Below are positions 23,801 to 34,225 of a stretch of 64,000 nt of DNA, piece by piece (within the stretch, counting starts at the first letter, position 1; each line of letters begins with the position of its first letter). The translations under genes and the position numbers were made by a program. The notes beneath the pieces are model-generated. The model was not told where the DNA came from. It saw only the letters and a program-made list of their open reading frames with translations, and ran no database searches. Origin of the DNA: Lenzites betulinus (Eukaryota > Basidiomycota > Agaricomycetes > Polyporales > Polyporaceae). The stretch is from the NCBI GenBank assembly GCA_022264855.1, contig JABYQU010000043.1, forward strand, positions 1-64,000, written 5' to 3'.

Positions 23801-26800
23801 GCAGCTCGCCCTGCTGCGCGAGCGCGCGCGCGACGACGACGGGTGCGTGCAGCGCCTGCGCGAGCTCGCGCGCCTGCTGCGCGAAGAACTCCGCTTCGCG
23901 CGCGGAGCCGCGCGCCGCGTACGCCTGCGCGAGCGCGAGCAGCGTGCCGAGGAGGCCTTCGGCGAGGCGCCACCCGGCGGCGTCGAGGAACGCGTGGGCG
24001 CGCGCCGCGTGCGGCGAGAGCACGCGCGGCTCTGGGAGCGGCGAGACGGCCGTGTCCGTGTCTCGTTTCGTGCGCACTTCGAACGGGTTATCGTCGGCGG
24101 CGGCTTTGGGCGTGGGCGGTGGCTGCAGTCGCGAGAGCGTGTCGACGGCGCGGTTCCACAGGCGCAGGGCTTGCAGGAGGCCTTCCAGTGAGGAAGTGGG
24201 GTCATCCTGCGAAACGTCTCAGTGCGATGATACACAAACATGCATCCTTGCTCACCCTCGCGTCCTGGATGGCGGCATAGGCCAGCGCGGCCTCAGCCGC
24301 ACGTTCGAGGAGCGCCGTCCGAACCCGGATACGCTGAGCGGTAGGCAACGCCTTGTCCTCCACGACACAGTCTGCCGCCGTCGCGACAGCATCACAGTAC
24401 GTCATGGCACTACACGGTCAACAGTCAGGAAATGCAACGGCCATACCACAGCAGCACTCACGCCTTCAGGACTTCGCCCATCGCCGCCTGGGCCTCTGCA
24501 TAGCGCAGCAGGAACAAGATGGCCACCTCTTGTGAAAGCGTCCCGCCCCGGATCGCAGGCAGGACATGCGCCAGCACCGATGCCGCTTTCTCTGCGCGTC
24601 CGAGCTTGACGTACTCGTGCGCGGTGTCGATCGTCAGCGACACGTAGACTATCGGCGATCAGTGGGTTTCCTACTCGTCGTACACGACATGCTCACCTTC
24701 CGAAGCGACGCCGGTATGACGTTCGGTCAGCCGGCGAGCTGCGTTCAACAGCTGGATGCGCGCGAGGACATGTCCCACCAAACCAACCAGGTGGGAGGCC
24801 ATCCCTGCACAAGCAAACTCTTCAGTAAATCCTTGTCTCCGCCGATTGAGTAGGAATGGGGTCTTACGGATCAGCTTGACGAGCCTCTCGAAATCGTCGA
24901 ACTCCATCTTGCCCACCACATTCCCCGCGAGCGCTGCATACCTTGGCGATGTAACCGTCGCCGCGGTGTTCAGCGAGACGGGGTCCAGAGCTACCCACCG
25001 TCAGCTACATGAAACAAAAATCGTCCAGGACAAAATGTACCTCTCCGTCGTTTAGGCGTAACAGGCGCGACCACAGCCGTGGTCGTCTTCGCAGCGCGCG
25101 TCCTGCCCACCGCTATCCTGCTCTTCGGCGGTTCAGCCCCCGATCCAGCAGCAGCGGCCGCCCGCGTCGTCCTGCCGCCCCTGCGCGCCGCAGGCGGCTC
25201 GACAGCCTTCCCCTTCCCCTTACCGACAGCCGGAGACTTGCCGACCGATTGTCTGGGCGCGGCGGGAGGCACCATCGCCCGCAGAATCTTGCACGCGTCG
25301 TCGACATGCGCGATGAGCGCCGTCGCGAGGGCCGGGTCGCGCGCCTTGTGCGCGTGCGCGGCGAGCCAGAGGTGTGTGGCTGCGCGGATCTCGGGCGCGA
25401 ACCGCGCGAGAGGCCTGTCCTGACCCTCCTCGACGCGCTGCTCGCTCCGTCAGTACGCTTCGCACATTACGATGAGAGGACGCAAGGGCCTACCTCCGGA
25501 GCGAGTGACGCCTCGATCTCGTCCCCGAGCTGCTTCATATCGGCATAAGATGCATCCCCGCCTTCCCTCTGGTAGCCAATCTCCATCCTCCGCACAAGGA
25601 CCCGCGCCCTCCTCACCGCCCATCCCCCGCTCGCATAGAGCGCTTCTGCGCTGTTCAAGATCGCATCCATGACCGCCCCGACGCCCTCCTTCCACCTGCA
25701 TTCCTCCAAACACGTCAGCTGTCTCTCCATGAGCACACCAACAATGGCCGCGTGCTCGCCCTGCAGGGCGTCGCTGAACTCCGGCCACGCCGAGACAGGG
25801 ATCGTCTCCGGAGCACGAAAGAGCTCGCACGCGGCCATGTACGTGACGCGGTCGACGAGCGCAGCGAGATGCTTCAGCGGGCCCGGCGCGGATGCCTCGA
25901 AGAACGCCGATGGCGGGGTTTTGGCCGCGAGCTCGGCGACATCATGGAGCGCGTATGGGAACGCGCGAATGCTCTTCACGAACGCATCGTACGCGAGCTA
26001 CAGCGAAGCACGCGGATCAGTTCACAGAGACCCACCTACTTCGTATGCCCAGACACAAAATGCGCACCTGCCGATCCCCCGTCTTCGCGTGGCACACGGC
26101 CAGAAGCTCCCACCGCCTGCACAGCTGCTCTTCCAGTTGCTTCCACACCTCCCGCTTTGCCGCCCCGTCCTCGCTGTCCCCTAGCGCCCCCGCTGAGCGA
26201 TACTCCCGCACCGCCGCGTCCGCTCGCGCACACGCCTCCTCCAGAAATGGCACCGCGTGCGCGAGGCGCCCGCTCTGGTGTAACTGCAGCGCGCAGTTGT
26301 AGTACGCCCCCGCAATGCAGCGCGTGTAATTCGCGAGCTGCTGGCGCGTGAGTGAAGTCGATGACACCTGTGGCGTGGTGCACTGCGAGGACGACGCGAC
26401 ATCTGAGCCGGCGTTGTGCGAGGGCTGTGATGCGCTGTGTACGAGCGCGGTGGCGCGCTCCAGGTACTTGCCTGCTGTGGCGTAGGTGTCGGGATTGTTC
26501 AGGACGAATGCGGTGCGCGAGAGCGCGAAGAGGCTCTCGACGGCGCCAGTGACGATCGTCGACGTATAAATTGCTTTCTGAACGCCGGGTAAATTGTCGT
26601 ATAGCAGAGACAGATGGTTATTGTGCATACCTGCTCGCAAAGCGCGTCCACAATCTGTTCCAACATCGCGCGCGCGCATGTCCGTATTGATGGTGGGTAG
26701 TCTATATTCGAAGATGTCGGGGGCTCGATGATCTTCATAACTGCGCGACGCAACCTCTCTACCCCTCGCTTGACGCGGTCATGATCTTCCCCCGGCTGCC

Positions 26801-28248
26801 CCAGGGACGAGCTGCACCGGCTGATCGCGCTGAATGCTTCCCTCAGCTTGTCAACTATATCATCAGTATGGTCTGCTATCTATATGAGCGTGGCTGAGGG
26901 AGATGAAGACATCGAAGGGCTCGTACCCTGCCAGGCCTCAAATATGGCGAGAGCACGAGCTAGCGTCGTGGACAGTGCCGATGCCTCGATGACCGCACGG
27001 TCCGCATCGGTCTCTGCGCCGCCGCTGCTAGCCTTTGTAAGTCCGCTAATTTGTTCGAAAGTGCGCAGGTCGCCAGCCTGAACGAGCCGCGTTATTACAG
27101 ACCTCGATCGAGCACCTAGGTATCAAACACACCTGCTTCGCAAACCTGCTCCAGTATTCACAGAACCGCGCAAACGCCGGGCCCGCCATGAAATCTGCGC
27201 GATCGCTTCTTTGCTCGGTATGCGCGACGAGACGCGCAGAGCCCTCCAAGACAGCACGGGCACCCTCTAATGGCTTGGCGGAGTCCATGTTTGCGAAAGC
27301 GGCGGTAAATTTGGTCGCTTGCTCCCAGAATGTGTTGGGAGCAATAACAGAGGGTCGAGTGTGCGCTAGGAAGAGCAAGGAGTATATCCTGAGAGAATAT
27401 GCGGATGCCGGTGGGCTGGTTGAGGAAGCGGCGAGGCGAGAGGCGACAGTGTATGCACGTGTAAAGATGTGGTCATGTTGTTTCTCAGGTAGATGGGAGA
27501 GGGCCGTGGCCCAGGCGAGCAGCGAATGAGTGGCAGAATCGTGCAGGGTTACGAGGAGAGCGGGCAAATCAGTGGTCGTTTGCAGGGCGACAGTCAGGGT
27601 ATGCAAGAGATAGTTGGATATGAGAGTTAGATGGAGTTCTGAGATTGGGCCGTCATAAAGAGGCAGCGAGATGAGGTCGTGCAGAGAGTGAGTGGGGGCA
27701 GGTGGAGGTTCAGAGTGATAGAGCGCGACAAGGGGAATGCGCATGTCTTGTAGCACGCCAGATGCTGCTTGATACTGTGGTGGAGTAAGGAGAATGGCCG
27801 AGACGAAGGAGGTAGAACTGACCATCTCAAGGCTAATGAGCTTCCCGACGACACTAGATGCCGCACGCTCTACATCGAGCTCACCCGGCCCAATTTTGCG
27901 GAGTATTCCAAGCTCTTTACGTGCGGTGGCTGCGTGTTTGACAGCGGCAGCGGCATTGGTCCTGTCAGACTTTCCATCGGAGGCTCTCCATCCGGACTCT
28001 GCGAGGGAGGAGAGACTCTTGGAGGCGGCGTTGACAGAGCGCATGGCATTTGCCTTGCGCTGTTGTGGAGTGGTATCTGCAGGCTTTGCCTTACCTTTGG
28101 GGTCGGAGATGGAGAGTTTGGAAGCGAGGGAGTCTGCGAGCTCATCAGGCGAGACGGCGGAGGCGGCGGGTGATTTTGAAGACTTTGTAGACGAAGTCGC
28201 GCGTGTCGTGCGCGCGGGAGCAGCGCGGGACTTGGTAGTCGGCGGCAT
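20839..28248 (-). CDS. esp1: Separase (cohesin-cleaving cysteine protease)
   Basis: Eighteen exons on the minus strand, giving 2153 residues: 28248-27133, 27077-26927, 26854-26631, 26577-26068, 25997-25494, 25437-25041, 24990-24868, 24804-24697, 24648-24462, 24409-24256, 24206-23578, 23525-23413, 23351-23269, 23215-23122, 23070-22831, 22774-22140, 22084-21351 and 21298-20839. The C-terminal peptidase C50 domain has the catalytic dyad H2005 (FGHGG) and C2031 (LWGCSSG). Upstream are the conserved LPPHWTVVNVSITED and FLVLDKNVQGIPWESLP segments. The long N-terminal part is helical and Ala/Leu-rich, consistent with TPR/HEAT-like repeats, after a basic disordered start. Separase cleaves the kleisin of cohesin at anaphase once securin is destroyed. 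All junctions preserve frame; the exon 11/12 acceptor is the least certain. Confidence 0.93.
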
Positions 28249-28438
28249 GTTGCGGCCAGGGAGAGGGAGGAGGGAGAGCAAGGAGGATGAACACGCGTGG
28301 CTCAGCTGGGCTCAGCTCAAGCGCACTGCCGGCGCCTGCACGCGGCGCGGCCCACGTGATCGCGACCCGGGCGACGCGCGTCAACAACGTCAAACAAGAC
28401 GCGACGCTACACAATGCATTTGGGCGGCAGTCGAGGAA
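28249..28438. promoter_or_regulatory. Shared upstream region of separase and tRNA-Pro
   Basis: A 190-bp gap separates the separase start codon (minus) from the 5' end of the tRNA gene (plus). No TATA box is evident for separase. Because the tRNA promoter is internal, most of this DNA presumably serves separase. Confidence 0.4.
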
Positions 28439-28520
28439 GGCCTAATGGTCTAGAAGTATGATACTCGCTTTGGGTGCTTCCGAGTGCGAGTGGTCCTGGG
28501 TTCAATTCCCAGTTAGGCCC
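28439..28520 (+). tRNA. tRNA-Pro (anticodon UGG) with a 10-nt intron
   Basis: The acceptor stem is ggcctaa (28439-28445) pairing with ttaggcc (28513-28519), with discriminator C at 28520. Box A (tggtctagaag) and box B (ggttcaattcc) are present. The anticodon stem ctcgc/gcgag (28464-28468/28486-28490) encloses loop bases TT, anticodon TGG (28471-28473) and G. A 10-nt intron (28475-28484, tgcttccgag) interrupts the loop after position 37, the usual place for eukaryotic tRNA introns. Confidence 0.93.
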
Positions 28521-28529
28521 TTTCTTTTT
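28521..28529 (+). terminator. RNA polymerase III terminator
   Basis: TTTCTTTTT directly follows the tRNA-Pro discriminator base. A T-run on the coding strand at this distance is the standard Pol III stop signal. Confidence 0.85.
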
Positions 28530-29313
28530 GGCCCGCGCGATCGCTGTGAGCTAGTGCTTGCCAGCATTAGCTGTATACAAGTAACTCACCGGTGTATACT
28601 GTAGTTGCATCAAAATATCTAATGATAACGATCCGCGAGAGTTATCAGCTGGCGCCTAACGCGCGACCCTGCGCGACGATCGACTGGCAAGCGGGGCGCG
28701 GCCTTCGTCAGATCTTGCATGCGTCTCAAACGGGGGCCCACTCCTCACCAGCCGTGCATCTGAGTCCAAGTCCCTTGTACAATTGCAAGTAGCGGTCAGG
28801 ACTCTCGCCAACGATGCACATGCATCATGTCATGATCCATGAGCGCGACTCAAGGCTTCAGGTAAAACACTCGATCCGGCGTTGCGACTCACCGGCTCGA
28901 GTTCCTCATCCTCCTCATCCATACCCATGGCGGACTCACCTCCTTGGACGGCGCGTGCATCACGAGCACATTTGAGCGCAGGTGGACAGTAATACCACTT
29001 GGCAGCGGGATGTCGTACTACTAATATATACACACGGCACGGGAACCTCAGCTGGAGCGCCATCCGATGGTGCAAACTGACAGCACGGCCCCGCACTACG
29101 GACGGTGAGCACACAGTCAAGTGCGCTACCGAAACCGCCTCGAAGCCATCAAGACTGAAGGACAAACCCGTGAGTAACCGCTTCAATGTCTCTCCGCTGT
29201 ACTCACCGCATGGATGTTGCGGTCTCGGCAGCAAAGGCCACCCTGGTTGGTGAGGCCGTACTCCGACTTCACAAGCCATGAATTCAATGCCCACCACAGC
29301 CTTTGGGGACAGA
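28530..29313. other. Intergenic region upstream of the secreted-protein gene
   Basis: No gene is supportable. An antisense frame of 193 codons (29411-28830) spans it and the TATA region, but has no motif or codon support. Confidence 0.5.
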
Positions 29314-29319
29314 TATAAA
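29314..29319 (+). promoter_or_regulatory. TATA box of the small secreted protein gene
   Basis: TATAAA, within gatataaaagcc, lies 125 nt upstream of the ATG at 29439. It leaves room for a transcription start near 29345 and a 5' leader of about 95 nt. Confidence 0.6.
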
Positions 29320-29438
29320 AGCCCAGGTGGGCGATATGCTCGGCCACACCCACCGTCGAGTCCTCGACACCACCTGTAGTACTCACAGCACCTCTGGTAC
29401 TTCAGCCGCACCGCCTCTTATACTCATTCAGTACTGCA

Positions 29439-29840
29439 ATGCCTTCCCTCCGTGCTACAGTTGCTCTCGCTATCATTGCGCAGGCCATTGTCGTAAGTGC
29501 GGCACCCGCCCTTACCCCTGAGGATCATTCTCCCGCCGTGGTCCACGCCCACGCCCTGGCCCCCGACTCCACTCTTTCCCCGGCCGTTGGCCCTAAATCC
29601 GCCCTGGCCCCCGAGACTCTTTCTCCCACCGTGGTCCACGCCCCCACCGTTGACCCCGCAGTCGCCGTGGTCCCCGCATCCGTCCTGGCCGCCGACTTTA
29701 AGCCGGTTGCACGCGCCACGAGTGGCCCGAACAACGATATCTCAAGCTTTTGCCCAGTCCAAGACCTCAACTGCCGCCACTCGAAGCGCCTGCTGAACGT
29801 CCCCGACTTGAAGCCGGCCACCCTCGACGGGAGTACGTAG
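29439..29840 (+). CDS. Small secreted Pro/Ala-rich protein
   Basis: 133 residues. Residues 1-22 (MPSLRATVALAIIAQAIVVS) form a clear signal peptide, with likely cleavage around SAA-PA. The mature part carries imperfect repeats (SPAVVHAHALAPDSTLSPAVG, then SALAPETLSPTVVHAP), followed by a segment with two Cys (CPVQDLNC) and a dibasic KR site, a possible Kex2 cleavage point before LLNVPDLKP. I do not recognise a family; a fungal effector-like or cell-wall protein is possible. A GTACGT donor just before the stop, with a ctaataa branch-like site and AG at 29917-29918, would splice to a further open stretch ending at 30140, so the C-terminus is uncertain. It lies between separase and SDR-C. Confidence 0.65.
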   Translation: MPSLRATVALAIIAQAIVVSAAPALTPEDHSPAVVHAHALAPDSTLSPAVGPKSALAPETLSPTVVHAPTVDPAVAVVPASVLAADFKPVARATSGPNNDISSFCPVQDLNCRHSKRLLNVPDLKPATLDGST

Positions 29841-30315
29841 TCATGCTACCGCGACTTCCCACCCGTATGGTCGACATGCTTTCCTCTTCATACCCGTCTC
29901 TAATAAATATCCTCAGGTCGAGTCCGTGCGGTTTTGGTTACTACTGGGAGATCAAGCCGACTCCATCATCCCACGACTCAAGGCTGGAAGCTGCCCAGCT
30001 CGGTGTTCACAGTGTACGAAGTGATGGAATTTGACACATGTTTCGGTCTCTATGTAATAAACATTATTGTGACTAGTATGAAAAACCTTTGTGAGATGTT
30101 TGCATCCGATACGGCGAGTATTAGCTACGCCAGCCTTTAAAAACCTCAAGTACTTACTAGCAATCCTCGTAGCCGAGTATCCCAGTACGCATTTGACACG
30201 TCAAAGCGCGGGCATATCTTATTCCTAGGTAGATGTAATACAAGTGTCTCCTTCAAATGCGAGCACACCGTACACCTCTCCCTGAAACTCCTTGCATCTC
30301 TCACAATCCGAGGCC
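29841..30315. other. Convergent spacer
   Basis: AT-richer sequence between the secreted-protein gene and the 3' end of SDR-C. It holds the possible second exon (to 30140) of the secreted-protein gene and otherwise nothing recognisable. Confidence 0.45.
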
Positions 30316-31662
30316 TTAACACGCCCGATATCCACCATCAATCGTAATGCTACCACGGAGAACAAGTGAGCGCGTTAGACAGTTTTATGCGAATAGGAAT
30401 TTGGACACTTACTCGCTCCCCGTGCAGAAAGAGCTCGCACTGCTCGCAAGCCAGACCACCAAACCCCGTACTTCGTACGGTTCCGCCGTCCGCTTCGACG
30501 CCGACCTGTTCGCCAGCCGCTGTGCCCACTCCGGATTTTCTCTGTACAGAATATCAACCATCCTGTAGCAGTCCAAGTCAGCGCCCAGTACACAGCGCGG
30601 CAGAAAGGTACACTGCGCACGGCGTCCTGAAGTACCCCGGGCTGATCGTGTTGACCCGGATGCGCTCGGGGGCAAGTTCGCATGCAAGGCTCCGTGCCAG
30701 CTGGAGCACCCCGCCCTTCGACATCTCGTACGGTGTCATTCCCATGTCCTAGAGGTTCCGAAACGTCAGAGCCATCATTTCAATACCGGAGCGATGGAAG
30801 ATCGACGCACAACAGAGAGATGACCAGCAACACTGGCAATCAACGTGATGCTTCCGCCGTTTCCGAACCGCTCCATCTGCTGCCCCGCCGCCTGCGCGGT
30901 GTACAGCGCGCCCTTCAGGTTCACATCGAGGACCTATGACAGAGGGGTCAGAATCGTATACACGCTACCTATCCCCCGAGCCTGATGTAGGCACACTCGC
31001 CTTCTGCAAGCCGTCGTCGGGGATGTACATGCTCTTCTGGGATTCCGGCGCGATCCCCGCACACGCAACACAAGCGTCCATCCGGCCCTCCCTATCCCCA
31101 ATCATCCGCCCAATCCGCCACATCTGCTCCTACACCCGCGCACGACGTATGAGCACACAACACCGCCCGCCGCGCACGGACGCACGCACCTGGTCGCCCA
31201 CGTCCCCCTGCACATACTGCAGCGGGCTCTCCGCATCCGGCCCACGCAGACGCGCTGCAAACGCCTGTGCCGCTCTGAACGTCTCGCTCGGCGCGTCCGC
31301 GACGTCGACGCAGTACACCGCCCGCGCGCCGGCCTCCGCGAGCGCGAGCGCGCCCTCGAGCCCGAGGCCGCGGTTTGCGCCCGTCACGAGCGCGACGCGG
31401 TCCGCGAGCGAGAACTCGCTGGAGAATAGCGTCGGCGGCGCTGTGTGGTGCGGGTGGTCAGCTGCAGTCTGTACGCAGAGATGGGGGGCACGGGACGCGC
31501 ACGCGTGGAGGAGGTGTCCTGGAGTGCGCGTGCGACGCCCAGAGGTGGCGGCGTCGCTGCGTCGTTTCTGCGGGATGCGGTGGTGGAGAGCATGGCGCGC
31601 CGACCTATGTCGACTCTTGGAAAGCACCGGGGTCGTTTGAGGAGCGCCGAGACGGAGGCCAT
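30316..31662 (-). CDS. SDR-C: short-chain dehydrogenase/reductase
   Basis: Seven exons on the minus strand: 31662-31503, 31440-31190, 31129-31001, 30933-30811, 30748-30621, 30562-30413 and 30349-30316, giving 324 residues. The presequence-like N-terminus is shorter (53 residues) and contains several Arg. The cofactor motif is TGANRGLG (72-79), the second strand ends CVDVAD, NNAG reads ACAG, and the catalytic pair is Y228/K232 (YEMSK), then NTISPGY. It ends [11 protein letters not shown]. The intron after exon 3 appears to start with GC rather than GT (AAG|GCGAGT), a known minor donor class. It has the same exon plan as the other five SDR genes but lies outside the inverted duplication and is more diverged. 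Substrate unknown. Confidence 0.88.
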
Positions 31663-32106
31663 GTCAGTTCTTGTGCTTGTGCCGACGTATCTTCGGGTAC
31701 GCAGGTGAGCACACTGCTCCACTGGAGGACTGCGAGGACGTACCGCAAGCCTGGTCAGATTCCCTAGTCGCAGCAAGGTCCATGATGGTGTGTCATTAAT
31801 ATGCCTTCACAAAGCGCTTCCTGGCATGGAATCACCCCGGATACGGGGAGAAAGCATAGGCAGTACGAGAACGACCCTTGACCCTCCGTGCGCGTGATCT
31901 GCCTCGTCGCACACTGGCCGAGCTCCATGCATAGTGGGAATGCCGGTGCGGGGATACAACCCACAGACGCCGCGGTGAGTTTGGCCGGTCACCTTTCTTT
32001 GACAGTGTTTCCCCGTGCGAGCGTCCTCAACTTTCTCGCAGGCGCTCGGAGGTGACGAACTAGCGTACCTCATTCAGTTTTGGCCGGCTTCACTGCACTG
32101 ACTTCC
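31663..32106. other. SDR-C upstream region
   Basis: The spacer lies between SDR-C and the inner edge of the right duplication copy. No gene, TATA box or repeat is recognised. Confidence 0.45.
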
Positions 32107-32240
32107 GGTCAAGGCGGGAAAAGCATTCCTCAAATATCTCTCCAGGTCTTCGTATGGCTTCGACAGTGTTCAGAATGACGACATACATCAGAAGCCTTTG
32201 CTGGATACACGGCCCGGGTACCTCCAATCTGAGTATCTTG

Positions 32241-33629
32241 TCAGCACACCCCCCCAGCCCGGTGGCCGCCGTCCACCACAAGACTTGACAACACATCAGC
32301 CATAGACTTTCAAAGCACCAAGCAAATCAAGCACACTCACTCACTGCCCGTGCAGAACGAACTCGCCTCACTCGCAAGCCACACAACCGCGCCCCGGATC
32401 TCGTGCGGCACCCCCATGCGCTTCAACGCGGTCATGTCCGCGATCGCCTTCGCTTTCTCAGGCGCGTCCTCAAACAACGCGTCCACCATCCTGCAGTGAC
32501 CTGTGTCAGCACCAGCCGGGCAACACCCCACAAGCACAGAGAACACTGACGGAGTTCTGAACAGCCCAGGGCTGATCGTGTTCACGCGGATGCCCTGCGG
32601 CGCGAGCTCGCACGCAAGGCTACGTGCCATCTGCTGCACACCGCTCTTCGACACCTCGTACGACGTCAGCCCTACGTTCTGCCAAGCAGCCAGCATGTCA
32701 ATCACCAGCGCAGCCAAGAGGACGTGGCGCCCGGGCAGCTACTAAGTTACACGCACCATACTGATATTGCCCATGATGCTTGCGACCATGACGATGCTTC
32801 CGCCGTTCCCGAACCGCGTCATCTGCTGGCCCGCCGCCTGCGCGGTGTACAGCGCGCCCTGGAGGTTCACGTTGACCATCTACGGTACACGCGTCAGCGA
32901 AGCTTCGGTGCCGACGTCAGGATACACTAGCCCAAAGCAGACAGACCTGTTGCACGCTCGCCGCCGGGGTGTGGAGGCTCTCCGAAGGCTCGCCCACAAT
33001 CCCGGCAGCGCCAAAACACACATCCATACGCCCCTCCCTATCCCCAATCATCTTTCCCACCTTCCACATCTTCTCCTACACGCGCACGCACACCCGCGTC
33101 AGCCCCGGGAGGACAAACCCAGAGCGAGCGACACGCACCTGGTCACTAACGTCCGCACAGACATACTCCAGCCGTCCGGCCGCACCTCCGTGCATGCGCG
33201 CTGCAAACTCCTGCACCTTCGTGAACTCATGGCTAGGCGTGTTCGCGATGTCGACGCAATACACCGCCCGTGCGCCGGCTTCCGCGAGCGCAAGAGCGCC
33301 CTCAAGCCCGAGCCCGCGATTCGCTCCGGTCACCAGCGCGACTTTATCCGCGAGGGAGAACGCGGTCTGGAATAGAGTCGGGGACGCTAGCTCTGCAGCG
33401 TCAGCGCTGCCTCAAGCTCTGTCCCCGACTCGAGGCGGGCGATTCACGTACGGTTCTGAGAGTCGTCCTGTAGGGCTCTCGTGACGCCGTGGAGGACAGG
33501 CTTGCGCTGGCCAATCTTGAGGACGGATGCAGTAGCAAACGTAGCACGCTTTAAGCCGCCTCGAGCGAGAAGTGCTGCCGACGGGCGGATGACGCATCCC
33601 AATCGCATTGTGTTAGCGAGCAAGGCCAT
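32241..33629 (-). CDS. SDR-B': short-chain dehydrogenase/reductase (right copy)
   Basis: Seven exons on the minus strand: 33629-33452, 33392-33139, 33075-32947, 32879-32757, 32678-32551, 32490-32341 and 32283-32241, giving 334 residues. It matches SDR-B exon for exon, with one codon fewer in exon 1. The cofactor motif is TGANRGLG (81-88), with Arg where SDR-B has Gly, so this copy has the more typical sequence. The catalytic pair is Y235/K239 (YEVSK), and it ends DGGHRAGGVC. Most differences from SDR-B fall in the presequence-like N-terminus and in the segment before the third intron, as expected if the catalytic core is under selection. Substrate unknown. Confidence 0.9.
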
Positions 33630-34225
33630 GTTACGAGTGTTTTTGGAGTAGCCTGAGGTCTCGTCAGCTATGAATGGCACACAGGAGTGTTTGAAGAGAA
33701 CGCAGCGGGACACGCTTTGAACCGTGGGGGAGAACGCGAGATCCACCCTCGCATGCTGATTTAAACAACCGCATGGGGGAAAGGGGCGAGGGGTCGGTCT
33801 CCGAGGGCAAGATCGATGCCCGAGGACAAAATCCGGCTTGGCAATGCTGTTGCGGCGTTTAGACAAGCGAATTTGCGTCCAAACCATTGTTGTTTTGTCC
33901 GAGGACATCCACCCCATGATCATATAGAGTGCATGAGGGGTGGAATATATCTGGGAAGAGGATTGCGAGCAGATGAAATGACACTTCTGCCACGGGAAAC
34001 GATCATCCTCGGGTTCCCATCCCTGCGCCCCCACTCGGTCATTGGTGTGACAGACAGTGTGATAGGCAAACACGACCACCTATCATGTCAGTTCTAATAG
34101 TGTAATGCATCTCACCGTGACATCGGGGCTACACGCCAGCAGAGTTTCACCTTCAGTATACTATACATGTTATCCACACCGAAGTGGGATCTTCAACCGT
34201 ATACGTTCAAGCCTCGCATGGCCGC
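33630..34225. other. Spacer between SDR-A' and SDR-B'
   Basis: Counterpart of 15848-16583. The TATTTATA of the left copy is replaced by a region reading gtttaaatc on the minus strand, so the two SDR-B promoters have diverged. Confidence 0.45.

Noticed and set aside
23386..24609. Plus-strand open frame of 407 codons
   Set aside because: Antisense to separase exons 9-13, which form a continuous spliced chain.
28830..29411. Minus-strand frame of 193 codons
   Set aside because: Overlaps the TATA box of the secreted-protein gene on the other strand, has no motif and uses unlikely codons.
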